5,131 nucleotides of DNA from Chitinivibrionales bacterium. Lineage in GTDB: Bacteria > Fibrobacterota > Chitinivibrionia > Chitinivibrionales > WJMI01. The translations under genes and the position numbers were made by a program. This document shows, piece by piece, positions 1 to 5,131 of this stretch. The notes beneath the pieces were generated by a model that made no database searches, was not told the DNA's origin, and saw nothing but the letters and a program-made list of their open reading frames with translations. The stretch's first letter is position 1, and each line of letters begins with the position of its first letter. The stretch spans positions 1 to 5,131 of the forward strand of contig WJJU01000768.1 of the NCBI GenBank assembly GCA_014729595.1. The letters are read 5' to 3'.

Positions 1-2
1 CC

Positions 3-431
3 GCAAGCTCAACATTGCCGGTACGGTCGTGGAAGGGTGATGCGCCCATCGCCGATAGGGGCCTGAAGATCGTCTATCGTACGGATGATCCGGTATCGGT
101 ACGGATCGCCGAAAAACTGCTCGCCGTTTTTGCTTCCGCCGGTCTTACCTGCAAGCTCGAGGGAGGAGCGGCGACACAATACGAACGGGCGTTGGTCGCC
201 GGTGACTACGATTTAGCCGTCGGATGGGCGAGTGCAAAGGTGCTCAGTGACGAGACGCGAAAGCTGCGATTGGCTGCAATTTGGTTCGATGGGGAACGGG
301 ATGAAGCCCGGAGGATAACGGAAGCGCGTGAGTTACCGCTGTTCACGGTAAAGCATTACCTCTTGTGCAAACCAACTCTGGCATTCGCGGAAGGAAAACT
401 TGCGGGGATGTACCTGCGCTCCGAGCAGTGA
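3..431 (+). CDS. C-terminal part of a probable ABC transporter substrate-binding protein (SBP family 5, peptide/nickel type), 5' truncated
   Basis: The reading frame is open from the left edge (first full codon at 3) to TGA at 429-431, giving 142 visible residues. The TTG at 15 lies inside the open frame and has no ribosome-binding site, so I treat the gene as entering from outside the window. What can be seen: a segment reading GLKIVYRTDDPVSVRIAEKL, then FASAGLTCKLE, then GDYDLAVGW, and a tail with LPLFTVKHYLLCKPTL. This order (a beta strand, a helix that recurs as 'aelLqaqLkkiGi', a 'gdYDlalggW' strand, then 'vPLf..k..l..kP') is that of the C-terminal lobe of family-5 solute-binding proteins, which bind oligopeptides, nickel or other small solutes in the periplasm for ABC import. 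The substrate cannot be inferred from this lobe. No permease or ATPase gene follows, so any partners would lie upstream. It faces the CNB gene tail to tail across a 72-bp gap. The family call is from motif resemblance only. Confidence 0.6.
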   Translation, partial: ASSTLPVRSWKGDAPIADRGLKIVYRTDDPVSVRIAEKLLAVFASAGLTCKLEGGAATQYERALVAGDYDLAVGWASAKVLSDETRKLRLAAIWFDGERDEARRITEARELPLFTVKHYLLCKPTLAFAEGKLAGMYLRSEQ

Positions 432-503
432 GCAACTGGTGGGCGTATGCTTGTTTCAGCGGGAGTAGGGTGTCTTTCCGCCGGTCAGTGACTCGAGTGC
501 CAC

Positions 504-941
504 CTACTCTGTTTTGGCCATTATAAGCCCCCCCGGGTCGTCGTCGACACAAGTTGCGTAACGGCTGACCGACTCGCGCAGAGAATCGTTGGCACCGCGA
601 ATGCGTGTGATAAGGATTCTAATGACGTTAAGCAGCCATGACGGCATGGCGGTGAGTTGGTGTACAAGCATATCGCGGTTGATTATCGTGCAGACGGTCG
701 GCTTTATCGCACGAACGCTTGCCGATCGAGGACGGTCATCCAGCATCGCCATCTCGCCGAATATCGCCTGCGGCCCAAGAGTTCCAAGAAAAATTTCCCG
801 CTTTGCCGCGCCAACGCCCGAAATCTTGTAGACCCGTACTTTCCCCGATTCGATGATATACATTCCGTTCGGAGAACCGTTTTCGCTGAGAATTAGTTCT
901 CCCGGCGCATATTCCCGACGCTTGCGGGTGTAATATTTCAT
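504..941 (-). CDS. Stand-alone cyclic-nucleotide-binding (CNB/CRP-like) domain protein, no DNA-binding domain
   Basis: This 145-residue protein starts at ATG 941-939, preceded by GGAGG (946-950 on the opposite strand, 4-nt spacer), and ends at TAG (504-506). Residues about 5-100 form a CNB beta-roll: YAPGELILSENGSPNGMYIIESGKV at the start (residues 11-35) and the phosphate-binding cassette FGEMAMLDDRPRSASV at 61-76. E63, R72 and S73 align with the CRP residues E72, R82 and S83 that hold the cyclic nucleotide, so ligand binding is plausible. A helical stretch (about 93-125) corresponds to the CRP C-helix, and then the protein ends with an acidic Asp-rich tail. CRP/FNR proteins are about 200-230 residues with a C-terminal helix-turn-helix; that domain is absent and the gene has a clean stop, so this is not a normal transcription factor. 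It may act as a signal-sensing subunit through protein contacts. It is transcribed divergently from tetR, and its partner is unknown. Confidence 0.85.
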   Translation of the reverse strand: MKYYTRKRREYAPGELILSENGSPNGMYIIESGKVRVYKISGVGAAKREIFLGTLGPQAIFGEMAMLDDRPRSASVRAIKPTVCTIINRDMLVHQLTAMPSWLLNVIRILITRIRGANDSLRESVSRYATCVDDDPGGLIMAKTE

Positions 942-1062
942 GAGGCCTCCGAGAGGGTTTTGTATTCTTGAGGGGGATGGTTTATCTTACCGTCTGCTAA
1001 TGGTATCATACATGAGCGCAAGCCGCAAGGGGATGGGGACGTGATTTCTGCTTTTTTTGTGC

Positions 1063-1091
1063 TTGCATTGCTGATGCCGATTGGCTATATT
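1063..1091 (+). promoter_or_regulatory. Candidate sigma-70-type promoter of tetR
   Basis: TATATT at 1086-1091 matches the -10 consensus at 5 of 6 positions. TTGCAT at 1063-1068 keeps the TTG of the -35 consensus and lies exactly 17 bp upstream. Transcription would start near 1098, leaving a leader of about 33 nt that is mostly occupied by the inverted repeat at 1107-1130. The -35 match is weak (3 of 6), so this is a prediction from spacing and the -10 box. Confidence 0.45.
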
Positions 1092-1106
1092 TATGCATCG
1101 TTGTAG

Positions 1107-1130
1107 AATCCTGACGATGGAGTCAGAATT
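1107..1130. promoter_or_regulatory. 24-bp inverted repeat at the tetR ribosome-binding site: candidate TetR operator
   Basis: Two 9-bp arms, AATCCTGAC (1107-1115) and GTCAGAATT (1122-1130), are reverse complements at 8 of 9 positions, with a 6-bp centre GATGGA. The repeat ends at the base before the GTG start at 1131, and the Shine-Dalgarno GGAG (1119-1122) lies across its centre. Dyads of this size next to the gene are typical operators of TetR/AcrR repressors, so autoregulation is the natural reading. In RNA the same arms could form a hairpin that places the Shine-Dalgarno in the loop, giving a second possible level of control. No other copy was found by eye in the window. Confidence 0.5.
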
Positions 1131-1772
1131 GTGGATCCGAAAGTTCTTCGTGAAAAGGCCGTGCGTGAAGCCAAAAGGGGCCTGATCCTCGACGCGGCAC
1201 GGAAAGTATTTGCCGAACGGGGGTTCCACGAAACGCGGCTGGAGGATATCGCCGCAGAAGCGGGTTTTTCGAAGGCGTCTCTATACAACTACTATACCGA
1301 CAAAGAGGCGATATTCCTCAGTCTCGCGACGAGAGAACTGGAGCGCATTGTCGAGGAACTGGGGAAAGCGAACGATCCTGAGCGCAATTCGCTCGAAAAC
1401 ATTGAAGCGATGATTAGAGTCATATTCGCCACATTCGGAGAGCATTTCGCTTTTATGCTGACCTTGGCGACCTTTCCCGCGGGTGTGGCATGTGCGCGGA
1501 TGCACGAAAGCACCCATAGTGTTCTTTTCCAAAAGCATATCGAAGGGCTGAAACGTATTCCGTCGCTTTTCGCTGATGTGCTGGTTCGGGGCCGAGCGAG
1601 TGGGGAATTTTGCTTTGATGAAGACGCCGCAGATATTGCGCGATACATAACGGGTATTATCAGAAGTGTCTTGCTTAGCTGGCGCATGGATCGAAAAATG
1701 GGCGACATCAACAAAGAAACGGCGCGAATAGTTGCGTTCATAGCGCATGGCATAGGGGCTCAAACGCGATAA
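1131..1772 (+). CDS. TetR/AcrR-family transcriptional repressor, probable local regulator of the efflux operon
   Basis: The 213-residue protein has the normal length for the family. The start is GTG at 1131: the frame is closed upstream by TAG at 1104, and GGAG at 1119-1122 gives an 8-nt spacer. Residues about 14-62 are a textbook TetR N-terminal domain: the first helix with ILDAARKVFAERGF (19-32), then ETRLEDIAAEAGFSKASLYNYY (34-55) containing the helix-turn-helix, then DKEAIF. The remaining 150 residues are helical and should form the ligand-binding and dimerisation domain, which diverges too much for its ligand to be guessed. Proteins of this type bind palindromic operators as dimers and release them when a small molecule, often a pump substrate, binds. 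It lies 153 bp upstream of the channel gene on the same strand, the usual context for a local efflux repressor. Control of the operon is inferred from context; the family assignment is secure. Confidence 0.95.
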   Translation: MDPKVLREKAVREAKRGLILDAARKVFAERGFHETRLEDIAAEAGFSKASLYNYYTDKEAIFLSLATRELERIVEELGKANDPERNSLENIEAMIRVIFATFGEHFAFMLTLATFPAGVACARMHESTHSVLFQKHIEGLKRIPSLFADVLVRGRASGEFCFDEDAADIARYITGIIRSVLLSWRMDRKMGDINKETARIVAFIAHGIGAQTR

Positions 1773-1798
1773 TCGTGTACTTATGCGAGACGGACACC

Positions 1799-1829
1799 TT
1801 CGAGCCGGCGGCGGACGCTCGAAAGAGCG
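1799..1829 (+). repeat. Two overlapping, mutually exclusive hairpins downstream of tetR
   Basis: TTCGAGC (1799-1805) and GCTCGAA (1817-1823) form a perfect 7-bp inverted repeat with an 11-nt loop. The right arm overlaps a second hairpin, CGCTC-GAAA-GAGCG (1816-1829), which has a 5-bp stem and a GNRA-type tetraloop. Only one can form at a time. No T-run follows either, so neither is a standard terminator. They may protect the 3' end of the tetR message, or have no role. Confidence 0.4.
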
Positions 1830-1848
1830 CATGCAAACGCGGAGCAAA

Positions 1849-1880
1849 TTATAGTTTTATAGGCTACATAGGATAATACT
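1849..1880 (+). promoter_or_regulatory. Candidate efflux-operon promoter with an overlapping dyad
   Basis: GATAAT at 1872-1877 matches the -10 consensus at 5 of 6 positions; the hexamer 17 bp upstream, TTATAG (1849-1854), is a poor -35. The -10 box sits in a 28-bp dyad with arms AGTTTTAT (1853-1860) and ATAATACT (1873-1880), complementary at 7 of 8 positions around a 12-bp centre. ATAGG also occurs twice here (1859-1863 and 1868-1872). A poor -35 with a dyad over the -10 would fit a repressed promoter. AT-richness makes chance dyads likely, and the sequence does not resemble the dyad at 1107-1130. Confidence 0.35.
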
Positions 1881-1914
1881 TTGCCTCTTAACCCTTGTCA
1901 AAGCACCGCAAAAA

Positions 1915-1925
1915 GATGAATCATC
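1915..1925. promoter_or_regulatory. 11-bp perfect palindrome in place of the channel gene's Shine-Dalgarno
   Basis: GATGA-A-TCATC is a perfect inverted repeat around one base and ends directly before the ATG at 1926. No clear Shine-Dalgarno (GGAG-like) exists in the usual window; the best purine stretch is AAAAAGATGAA. The ATG inside the palindrome (1916) opens a five-codon frame that stops at 1931-1933, overlapping the channel start. It may be a protein-binding site or may reflect poor initiation; chance is also possible. Confidence 0.3.
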
Positions 1926-3419
1926 ATGCATAAAGCCAATATCATATCGACTATCTCGGGGATAGTAGCACTCTTTGTAGGACCTTACCTCTGCACGGCC
2001 GACGAGTACACCTTGGAAGACATACTCGTTGCGGCCTGGCATCGAGCCGACGAGATCACCATTGCTGAGCTACAGTACCGAGCCGGGCTCGAAGAGGTCA
2101 CCACTTATCGTGCCAATGCCATGCCGTCGGTTAACTTTAACACCGGGGTCAATTATGTTGGTCAGTCGATGGCGCAGTCCGTATCTTACGGTGAGCTTAC
2201 TCAAATTATCGGCGATCACCTTACGGGAGTGCAATTGAGCTGGAATCTATCGGTTCGGCAACCGATATTGACCTTTGGTCGCGTTTCTTCGGCGTTGAAA
2301 ATGGCGAAAGTGCGCGATAGTATGCTGGTGGACGGCAAGCGGCTCAACTATGACCTCTTTGCGCTCGAGGTTGCCCAAACTTGGGTTGATGCCTACCTGG
2401 CGCAACACCGCGAGAGTGTGGCCCGTACAGCGCTGGCGCAATCCCGGAAGCTTCAAGCGCGCCTCGAGGTTGATGTTTCCACCGGCGCGGCTTCCCAAAC
2501 GGATAAACTTCGTGTCGACGGTCGGGTGAAATTCGCGGAGGCAAATCTTTTGTCCGCTTCAAGCGCGCGCGAAATGGCTATGCGCCGTCTCCGCGACATT
2601 GCGGAACTCGAAACCACGGAGCCGATAAACCTGACGCTTTCGGACGACGGCGTTCCATTCGAGGCACCTCCGCCTTCCGCCGAAGGCAAGAGCCTCGAGG
2701 TGTCAATGGCCGGCTATAGTGCAAGTATGCTGGAGCATAACATCAAAGGTGAACGCAGCGCGCTTTTGCCCTCGATCTACCTTGTCGGTTCCCTGTACAA
2801 CGATTTCATGATGCCGGATACTTCGGGCATGACGCAGGGTTGGGTGGACTATAATAAAAAACTCTCGAATATGGAAGGGAACAGCCAATCTCCCGGCGGC
2901 GGTTCCGCCGGTGACGGCTCCACTCAAGAAGAGGGAACGAGCGATGCGTCAACGTATGTTGCCCCTTTTCCGCTCGCCGTCCCGAAACCATCGAGTTATT
3001 TCGACCCCGACTATATTAATTTCGCCGTCGGTCTTCAGCTTTCCTGGACCATTTTCGACGGTCGTCGGAGCGCCGCCACCTATCGCAAAACCAGGCTCGA
3101 GGCGGAAAAGGCCGATCGGGAATACCGAAAAAGGCTCGAAGAGAACGAGACGGCAATTCGTGAATCGCGTGATGCGCTCAAGGTGTTGACACAGAATGCG
3201 GAAGCGGCCAAACTGCAACTGTCCGCCGCAAGGCGTGCGTATGAGCAAGCACAGCGAGACTACGAGTCCGGTTCGGAAGATATAACCACTCTTTTGGCTG
3301 TTGAAGCCGAGATGCTGGATGCTGAATTGGCTGTTGAGGAGCTTCGTGCCAACCGTCTGCTTGCCGTTGCTAGTCTTCGTCTGGCCCTGGGACTACCTGT
3401 ATACGAGGGGAAATCATGA
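1926..3419 (+). CDS. TolC-family outer membrane efflux channel (outer membrane factor)
   Basis: This 497-residue protein is the outer-membrane duct of the exporter. It begins with a Sec signal peptide (hydrophobic I6-L22, likely cleavage after C-T-A25). The mature part has the two-fold repeat of outer membrane factors. In the first repeat, helix 30-62 leads to a beta hairpin (about 66-115) ending with the motif RQPILTFGR (111-119), followed by a long coiled-coil pair (about 120-225). In the second repeat a beta strand near LLPSIYLVGSLY, a long loop, and the strand FAVGLQLSWTIFDGRR (366-381) lead to a second coiled-coil pair (about 382-482) that ends with LRLALGLP. The length is usual for the family, but the second loop (about 293-362) is enlarged by a Gly/Ser/Glu/Pro-rich stretch. 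The start is the only Met giving a signal peptide, although its Shine-Dalgarno is weak. The stop overlaps the adaptor start (ATGA). It is probably regulated by the upstream TetR protein. Confidence 0.93.
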   Translation: MHKANIISTISGIVALFVGPYLCTADEYTLEDILVAAWHRADEITIAELQYRAGLEEVTTYRANAMPSVNFNTGVNYVGQSMAQSVSYGELTQIIGDHLTGVQLSWNLSVRQPILTFGRVSSALKMAKVRDSMLVDGKRLNYDLFALEVAQTWVDAYLAQHRESVARTALAQSRKLQARLEVDVSTGAASQTDKLRVDGRVKFAEANLLSASSAREMAMRRLRDIAELETTEPINLTLSDDGVPFEAPPPSAEGKSLEVSMAGYSASMLEHNIKGERSALLPSIYLVGSLYNDFMMPDTSGMTQGWVDYNKKLSNMEGNSQSPGGGSAGDGSTQEEGTSDASTYVAPFPLAVPKPSSYFDPDYINFAVGLQLSWTIFDGRRSAATYRKTRLEAEKADREYRKRLEENETAIRESRDALKVLTQNAEAAKLQLSAARRAYEQAQRDYESGSEDITTLLAVEAEMLDAELAVEELRANRLLAVASLRLALGLPVYEGKS

Positions 3420-4537
3420 AAAATGAGTCGGATATGCAAACCGAAGCCGCCCGGCGAGGCCGAGGTGGTGTCGCCCCGCTATGCTATGCGGCCGGCGCGC
3501 TTTTTTTAGTCTTTACTTTACTGTCGTTCCCCGGTTGCTCGAAGGGCGAAGCGGAGGAGCGACCGGCCGAAGCGCGCGTCGATACCATTCCCGTCGAGGT
3601 GATGGAATTGGAACGAGAAACGTTCACCGAGTACGGGGAATACTATGGCCAGGTTTCGGGCATTCGCGAAGCGACGCTCGTGTGCGTGGGCGGTGGACGT
3701 GTTTCTTCCCTGGCGGCTCGCGAGGGCCAGTGGGTGAAAAAGGACGCTTCGCTGGGGCGTATCGATGCCGATAAAGCGACCACGGCTTACGAGACGGCCA
3801 AACTCCGCGAAAAAATTACTCGCGAAAACTATGAACGAACGAAAAAGCACATGGAGACGGGCAATGCCTCACAGACGCGTGTAGACCAGATGAGGTTGGA
3901 ATGGCTCAACGCTAAATCCTCCTTGATCGATGCCAAGCGGCTATACGAGGGCGCTTTGTGCATAACGCCGATAGCGGGGACGGTTGTGTCGCGGGAAATC
4001 GAACTCGACCAGGAATTGCCGCCGGGTGCACCGACCTTCTCGGTCGCTCAGCTTTATAAGGTTAAAGTGGTTGTAGGAATACCGGAAAGCGACATTGCGG
4101 GAGTCGAAATAGGGAGCGAGGCGACGGTGACTTTTGATATCTACCCGGGGCGCGACTGGACCGGAAAGATCAAAACGGTGGCACGAAAAGCCGATCCGGC
4201 GAGTAAGAAATTCGATGCCGAGGTTGTGATAGGTAATAAGGACGGCACGATCCTTTCGGGGGTCACCGCTCGCGTGCGTCTCGGGCTGCGGTCGTTTGAC
4301 GAGCAGGTAGTCGTGCCGACGGAAGCGATACGGACGGTGGGTACCGAGCATTCAGTGATGGTGGTGGAGAATGGGAAGGCTCAACGGCGGATTATCGAGA
4401 CGGGAGCCGCGAATGCAACCTACACCGTTGCTAAACATGGGTTGGAACCGGGGGTAAATCTGATCATTGCGGGACATCATTTGGTAGGAAACGGCGCACC
4501 CGTCAAAGTCATTCGACGGAGCATGCAAACCTTATGA
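3416..4537 (+). CDS. RND efflux membrane fusion protein (periplasmic adaptor), probable lipoprotein
   Basis: This 373-residue adaptor links the inner-membrane pump to the outer-membrane channel. The N-terminus has a 21-residue basic region, a hydrophobic stretch (L22-F38) and cysteine C41 followed by SKGEAEE, a typical lipoprotein pattern; the lipobox is F-P-G-C, looser than the usual L-(A/S)-(G/A)-C. The domains are in the standard order: membrane-proximal and lipoyl first half with GGGRVSSLAAREGQWVKKDASLG (92-114), a short alpha hairpin (about 118-178), lipoyl second half with ITPIAGTVVSREIE (183-196), a beta barrel with VVVGIPESDIAGVEIGSEATV, and a C-terminal membrane-proximal domain ending in VIRRSMQTL. 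Translation starts at ATG 3416, overlapping the channel stop by 4 nt, with GAGGGG (3405-3410) 5 nt upstream. M7 is a possible alternative start but lacks a ribosome-binding site. The 4-nt overlap with the pump gene indicates coupled translation. A T7 run at 3501-3507 lies in the signal-peptide codons. Confidence 0.93.
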   Translation: MKNESDMQTEAARRGRGGVAPLCYAAGALFLVFTLLSFPGCSKGEAEERPAEARVDTIPVEVMELERETFTEYGEYYGQVSGIREATLVCVGGGRVSSLAAREGQWVKKDASLGRIDADKATTAYETAKLREKITRENYERTKKHMETGNASQTRVDQMRLEWLNAKSSLIDAKRLYEGALCITPIAGTVVSREIELDQELPPGAPTFSVAQLYKVKVVVGIPESDIAGVEIGSEATVTFDIYPGRDWTGKIKTVARKADPASKKFDAEVVIGNKDGTILSGVTARVRLGLRSFDEQVVVPTEAIRTVGTEHSVMVVENGKAQRRIIETGAANATYTVAKHGLEPGVNLIIAGHHLVGNGAPVKVIRRSMQTL

Positions 4538-5131
4538 TACGATTTGTAGTACAAAAAAAAGCCGCCGTTTTCACGCTTGCGCTCCTGATGGTGGTGGCGG
4601 GCGTTACCTCCTATCTTGGGCTTCCCAAAGAAGCTTCACCCGAAATCAAACAACCCTATATATTTGTCACCACCGTTTATCCCGGTGTTGGCGCCAAAGA
4701 CGTAGAGAACCTTGTAACGCGGCCTATCGAAGATGAAATCGATGGGCTCGAGGGGCTCGAGGAGGTGGTTTCTTCGAGCCAACAGAGCTTCTCCTTTATT
4801 TTTGCCACTTTCAGCTCCAACGTTTCGGTTGAGACCGCCCTGCGCCGCGTTCAGGAGCGTGTCGATATCGCCAAGGCTGAACTTCCGGAAGATGCCGAAG
4901 AGCCGATTGCCAAGGAACTCAGCTCCTCCGATTGGCCGATAATAATTATCTCGCTCTCTCATCCCGACGGCCTGGAGGTGATTGATCGGGCGGCGGAAGA
5001 AGTAAGAGACGAGATTCGGCGTATACCGGGAGTTCTCGATGCCGAGCTTACCGGGCAGTTGGAAAAAGAGGTCGCCGTCGAGCTGAATCCGGCCAAGCTC
5101 GAGCATTACGGGATGTCGATCAATGATGTCA
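4534..5131 (+). CDS. RND-family efflux pump, inner-membrane subunit (AcrB/HAE1-like), N-terminal part, 3' truncated
   Basis: The frame is open from ATG 4534 to the right edge, giving 199 residues of a protein normally about 1000-1050 long. It begins with MIRFVVQKKAAVFTLALLMVVA, the usual short cytoplasmic start and first transmembrane helix (about 10-29). Next comes LPKEASPEI (30-38), then the porter subdomain with VTTVYPGVGAKDVENLVTRP (45-64), including the conserved YPG and the I.GL.GL.E segment, which is encoded by a 9-bp tandem repeat GGGCTCGAG (4744-4761). After a serine-rich strand it continues into PN2 with EVRDEIRRIPGVLDAELTG. RND pumps use the proton gradient to export drugs, dyes, detergents, metals or lipids; the substrate cannot be told here because the proton-relay helices and most of the binding pockets lie outside the window. 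The start overlaps the adaptor stop (ATGA) and has no well-placed Shine-Dalgarno (GGAG at 4518-4521 is 12 nt away), so translation probably depends on coupling. Confidence 0.95.
   Translation, partial: MIRFVVQKKAAVFTLALLMVVAGVTSYLGLPKEASPEIKQPYIFVTTVYPGVGAKDVENLVTRPIEDEIDGLEGLEEVVSSSQQSFSFIFATFSSNVSVETALRRVQERVDIAKAELPEDAEEPIAKELSSSDWPIIIISLSHPDGLEVIDRAAEEVRDEIRRIPGVLDAELTGQLEKEVAVELNPAKLEHYGMSINDV

Larger units (their letters stand above)
942..1130. promoter_or_regulatory. Divergent intergenic region between the CNB gene and tetR
   Basis: This 189-bp gap holds no credible gene and must carry both divergent promoters. The tetR side has a good candidate promoter and an inverted repeat (separate entries). 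For the CNB gene only weak -10 candidates are visible on the - strand: TATGAT (complement of 1005-1010) and TAAGAT (complement of 984-989), neither with a convincing -35 at 16-18 bp. Two nearly identical heptads, GCGCAAG and CCGCAAG, lie in tandem at 1016-1029, and a T7 run lies at 1052-1058. The CNB ribosome-binding site GGAGG is at 946-950 on the - strand. Confidence 0.6.
1773..1925. other. Intergenic region between tetR and the efflux operon
   Basis: No credible gene is seen in these 153 bp. From left to right it holds a pair of mutually exclusive hairpins (1799-1829), an AT-rich dyad with a possible -10 box (1846-1880), a TTGTCA hexamer (1895-1900) too close to the start codon to serve it as a -35, and the palindrome GATGAATCATC (1915-1925) next to the channel start. 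There is no intrinsic terminator with a T-run after tetR, so read-through from tetR into the operon cannot be excluded. Confidence 0.6.

Noticed and set aside
463..509. Possible terminator between the convergent genes (GAGTAGG / CCTACTC, with palindrome ACTCGAGT inside)
   Set aside because: The stem is only 7 bp with a 33-nt loop, it overlaps the CNB stop codon, and only four T follow on the + strand; too weak to annotate.
1281..1847. 188-codon open frame antisense to tetR
   Set aside because: It overlaps a clear TetR gene along its length, its protein is rich in Arg, Ser and His without domain motifs, and it has no supporting start signal.
1895..1900. TTGTCA as a -35 box for the channel gene
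   Set aside because: It matches the consensus at 5 of 6 positions, but the -10 would fall at about 1918-1923 with no TATAAT-like sequence, and transcription would start inside the coding region.
3484..3507. GC-rich stretch followed by T7 as an intrinsic terminator within the adaptor gene
   Set aside because: The GC-rich part has only short self-palindromes and no stem of useful length, and the T-run encodes part of a sensible signal peptide.
4744..4761. Tandem 9-bp repeat GGGCTCGAG as a mobile or satellite repeat
   Set aside because: It has only two copies and encodes the Gly-Leu-Glu pair of a segment that is normally Gly/hydrophobic-repeated in RND pumps.
4636..5106. 156-codon open frame antisense to the pump gene
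   Set aside because: It mirrors the RND coding sequence, whose conserved motifs are unmistakable on the + strand; it is a codon-bias shadow.
1..5131. tRNA, rRNA, CRISPR array, insertion sequence or toxin-antitoxin pair
   Set aside because: I found no spaced repeats, transposase motifs, terminal inverted repeats or tRNA-like cloverleaf in the intergenic regions on either strand.

Overview
This window is about 5.1 kb of moderately GC-rich, densely coding DNA from a diderm (Gram-negative type) bacterium. The cell type follows from the main content, a tripartite efflux operon whose parts span an inner membrane, a periplasm and an outer membrane. I cannot assign the species. The adaptor's loose lipobox (F-P-G-C) would be tolerated in groups such as spirochaetes, but this is only a hint.

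Layout. (1) Positions 3-431, + strand: the C-terminal end of a protein that looks like a family-5 (peptide/nickel type) ABC substrate-binding protein, cut by the left edge. (2) Positions 504-941, - strand: a small stand-alone cyclic-nucleotide-binding (CNB) domain protein, convergent with (1). (3) Positions 942-1130: a divergent intergenic region with a plausible tetR promoter and a 24-bp inverted repeat just before the tetR start. (4) Positions 1131-1772, + strand: a TetR/AcrR-family repressor with a GTG start. (5) Positions 1773-1925: a non-coding gap with hairpin-forming repeats, an AT-rich dyad over a possible -10 box, and an 11-bp palindrome ending right before the next start codon. (6) Positions 1926-3419, 3416-4537 and 4534 to the right edge, + strand: a TolC-family outer membrane factor, a membrane fusion protein (probable lipoprotein) and the N-terminal 199 residues of an RND (AcrB/HAE1-like) inner-membrane pump. 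These three genes are joined by two 4-nt ATGA stop/start overlaps.

How they fit together. The pump, adaptor and outer-membrane channel should form one proton-driven export complex, made from one message with translational coupling. The adjacent TetR protein is the obvious candidate ligand-responsive repressor of this operon, of itself, or of both. The CNB protein and the substrate-binding protein face each other and are probably not part of the efflux unit.

Novelty. The genes belong to well-known families, and I see no evidence for an undescribed system. The points most worth a second look are the candidate TetR operator at the repressor's own ribosome-binding site, the unlike dyads in front of the channel gene, and a long Gly/Ser/Pro-rich insertion in the predicted second extracellular loop of the outer membrane factor.
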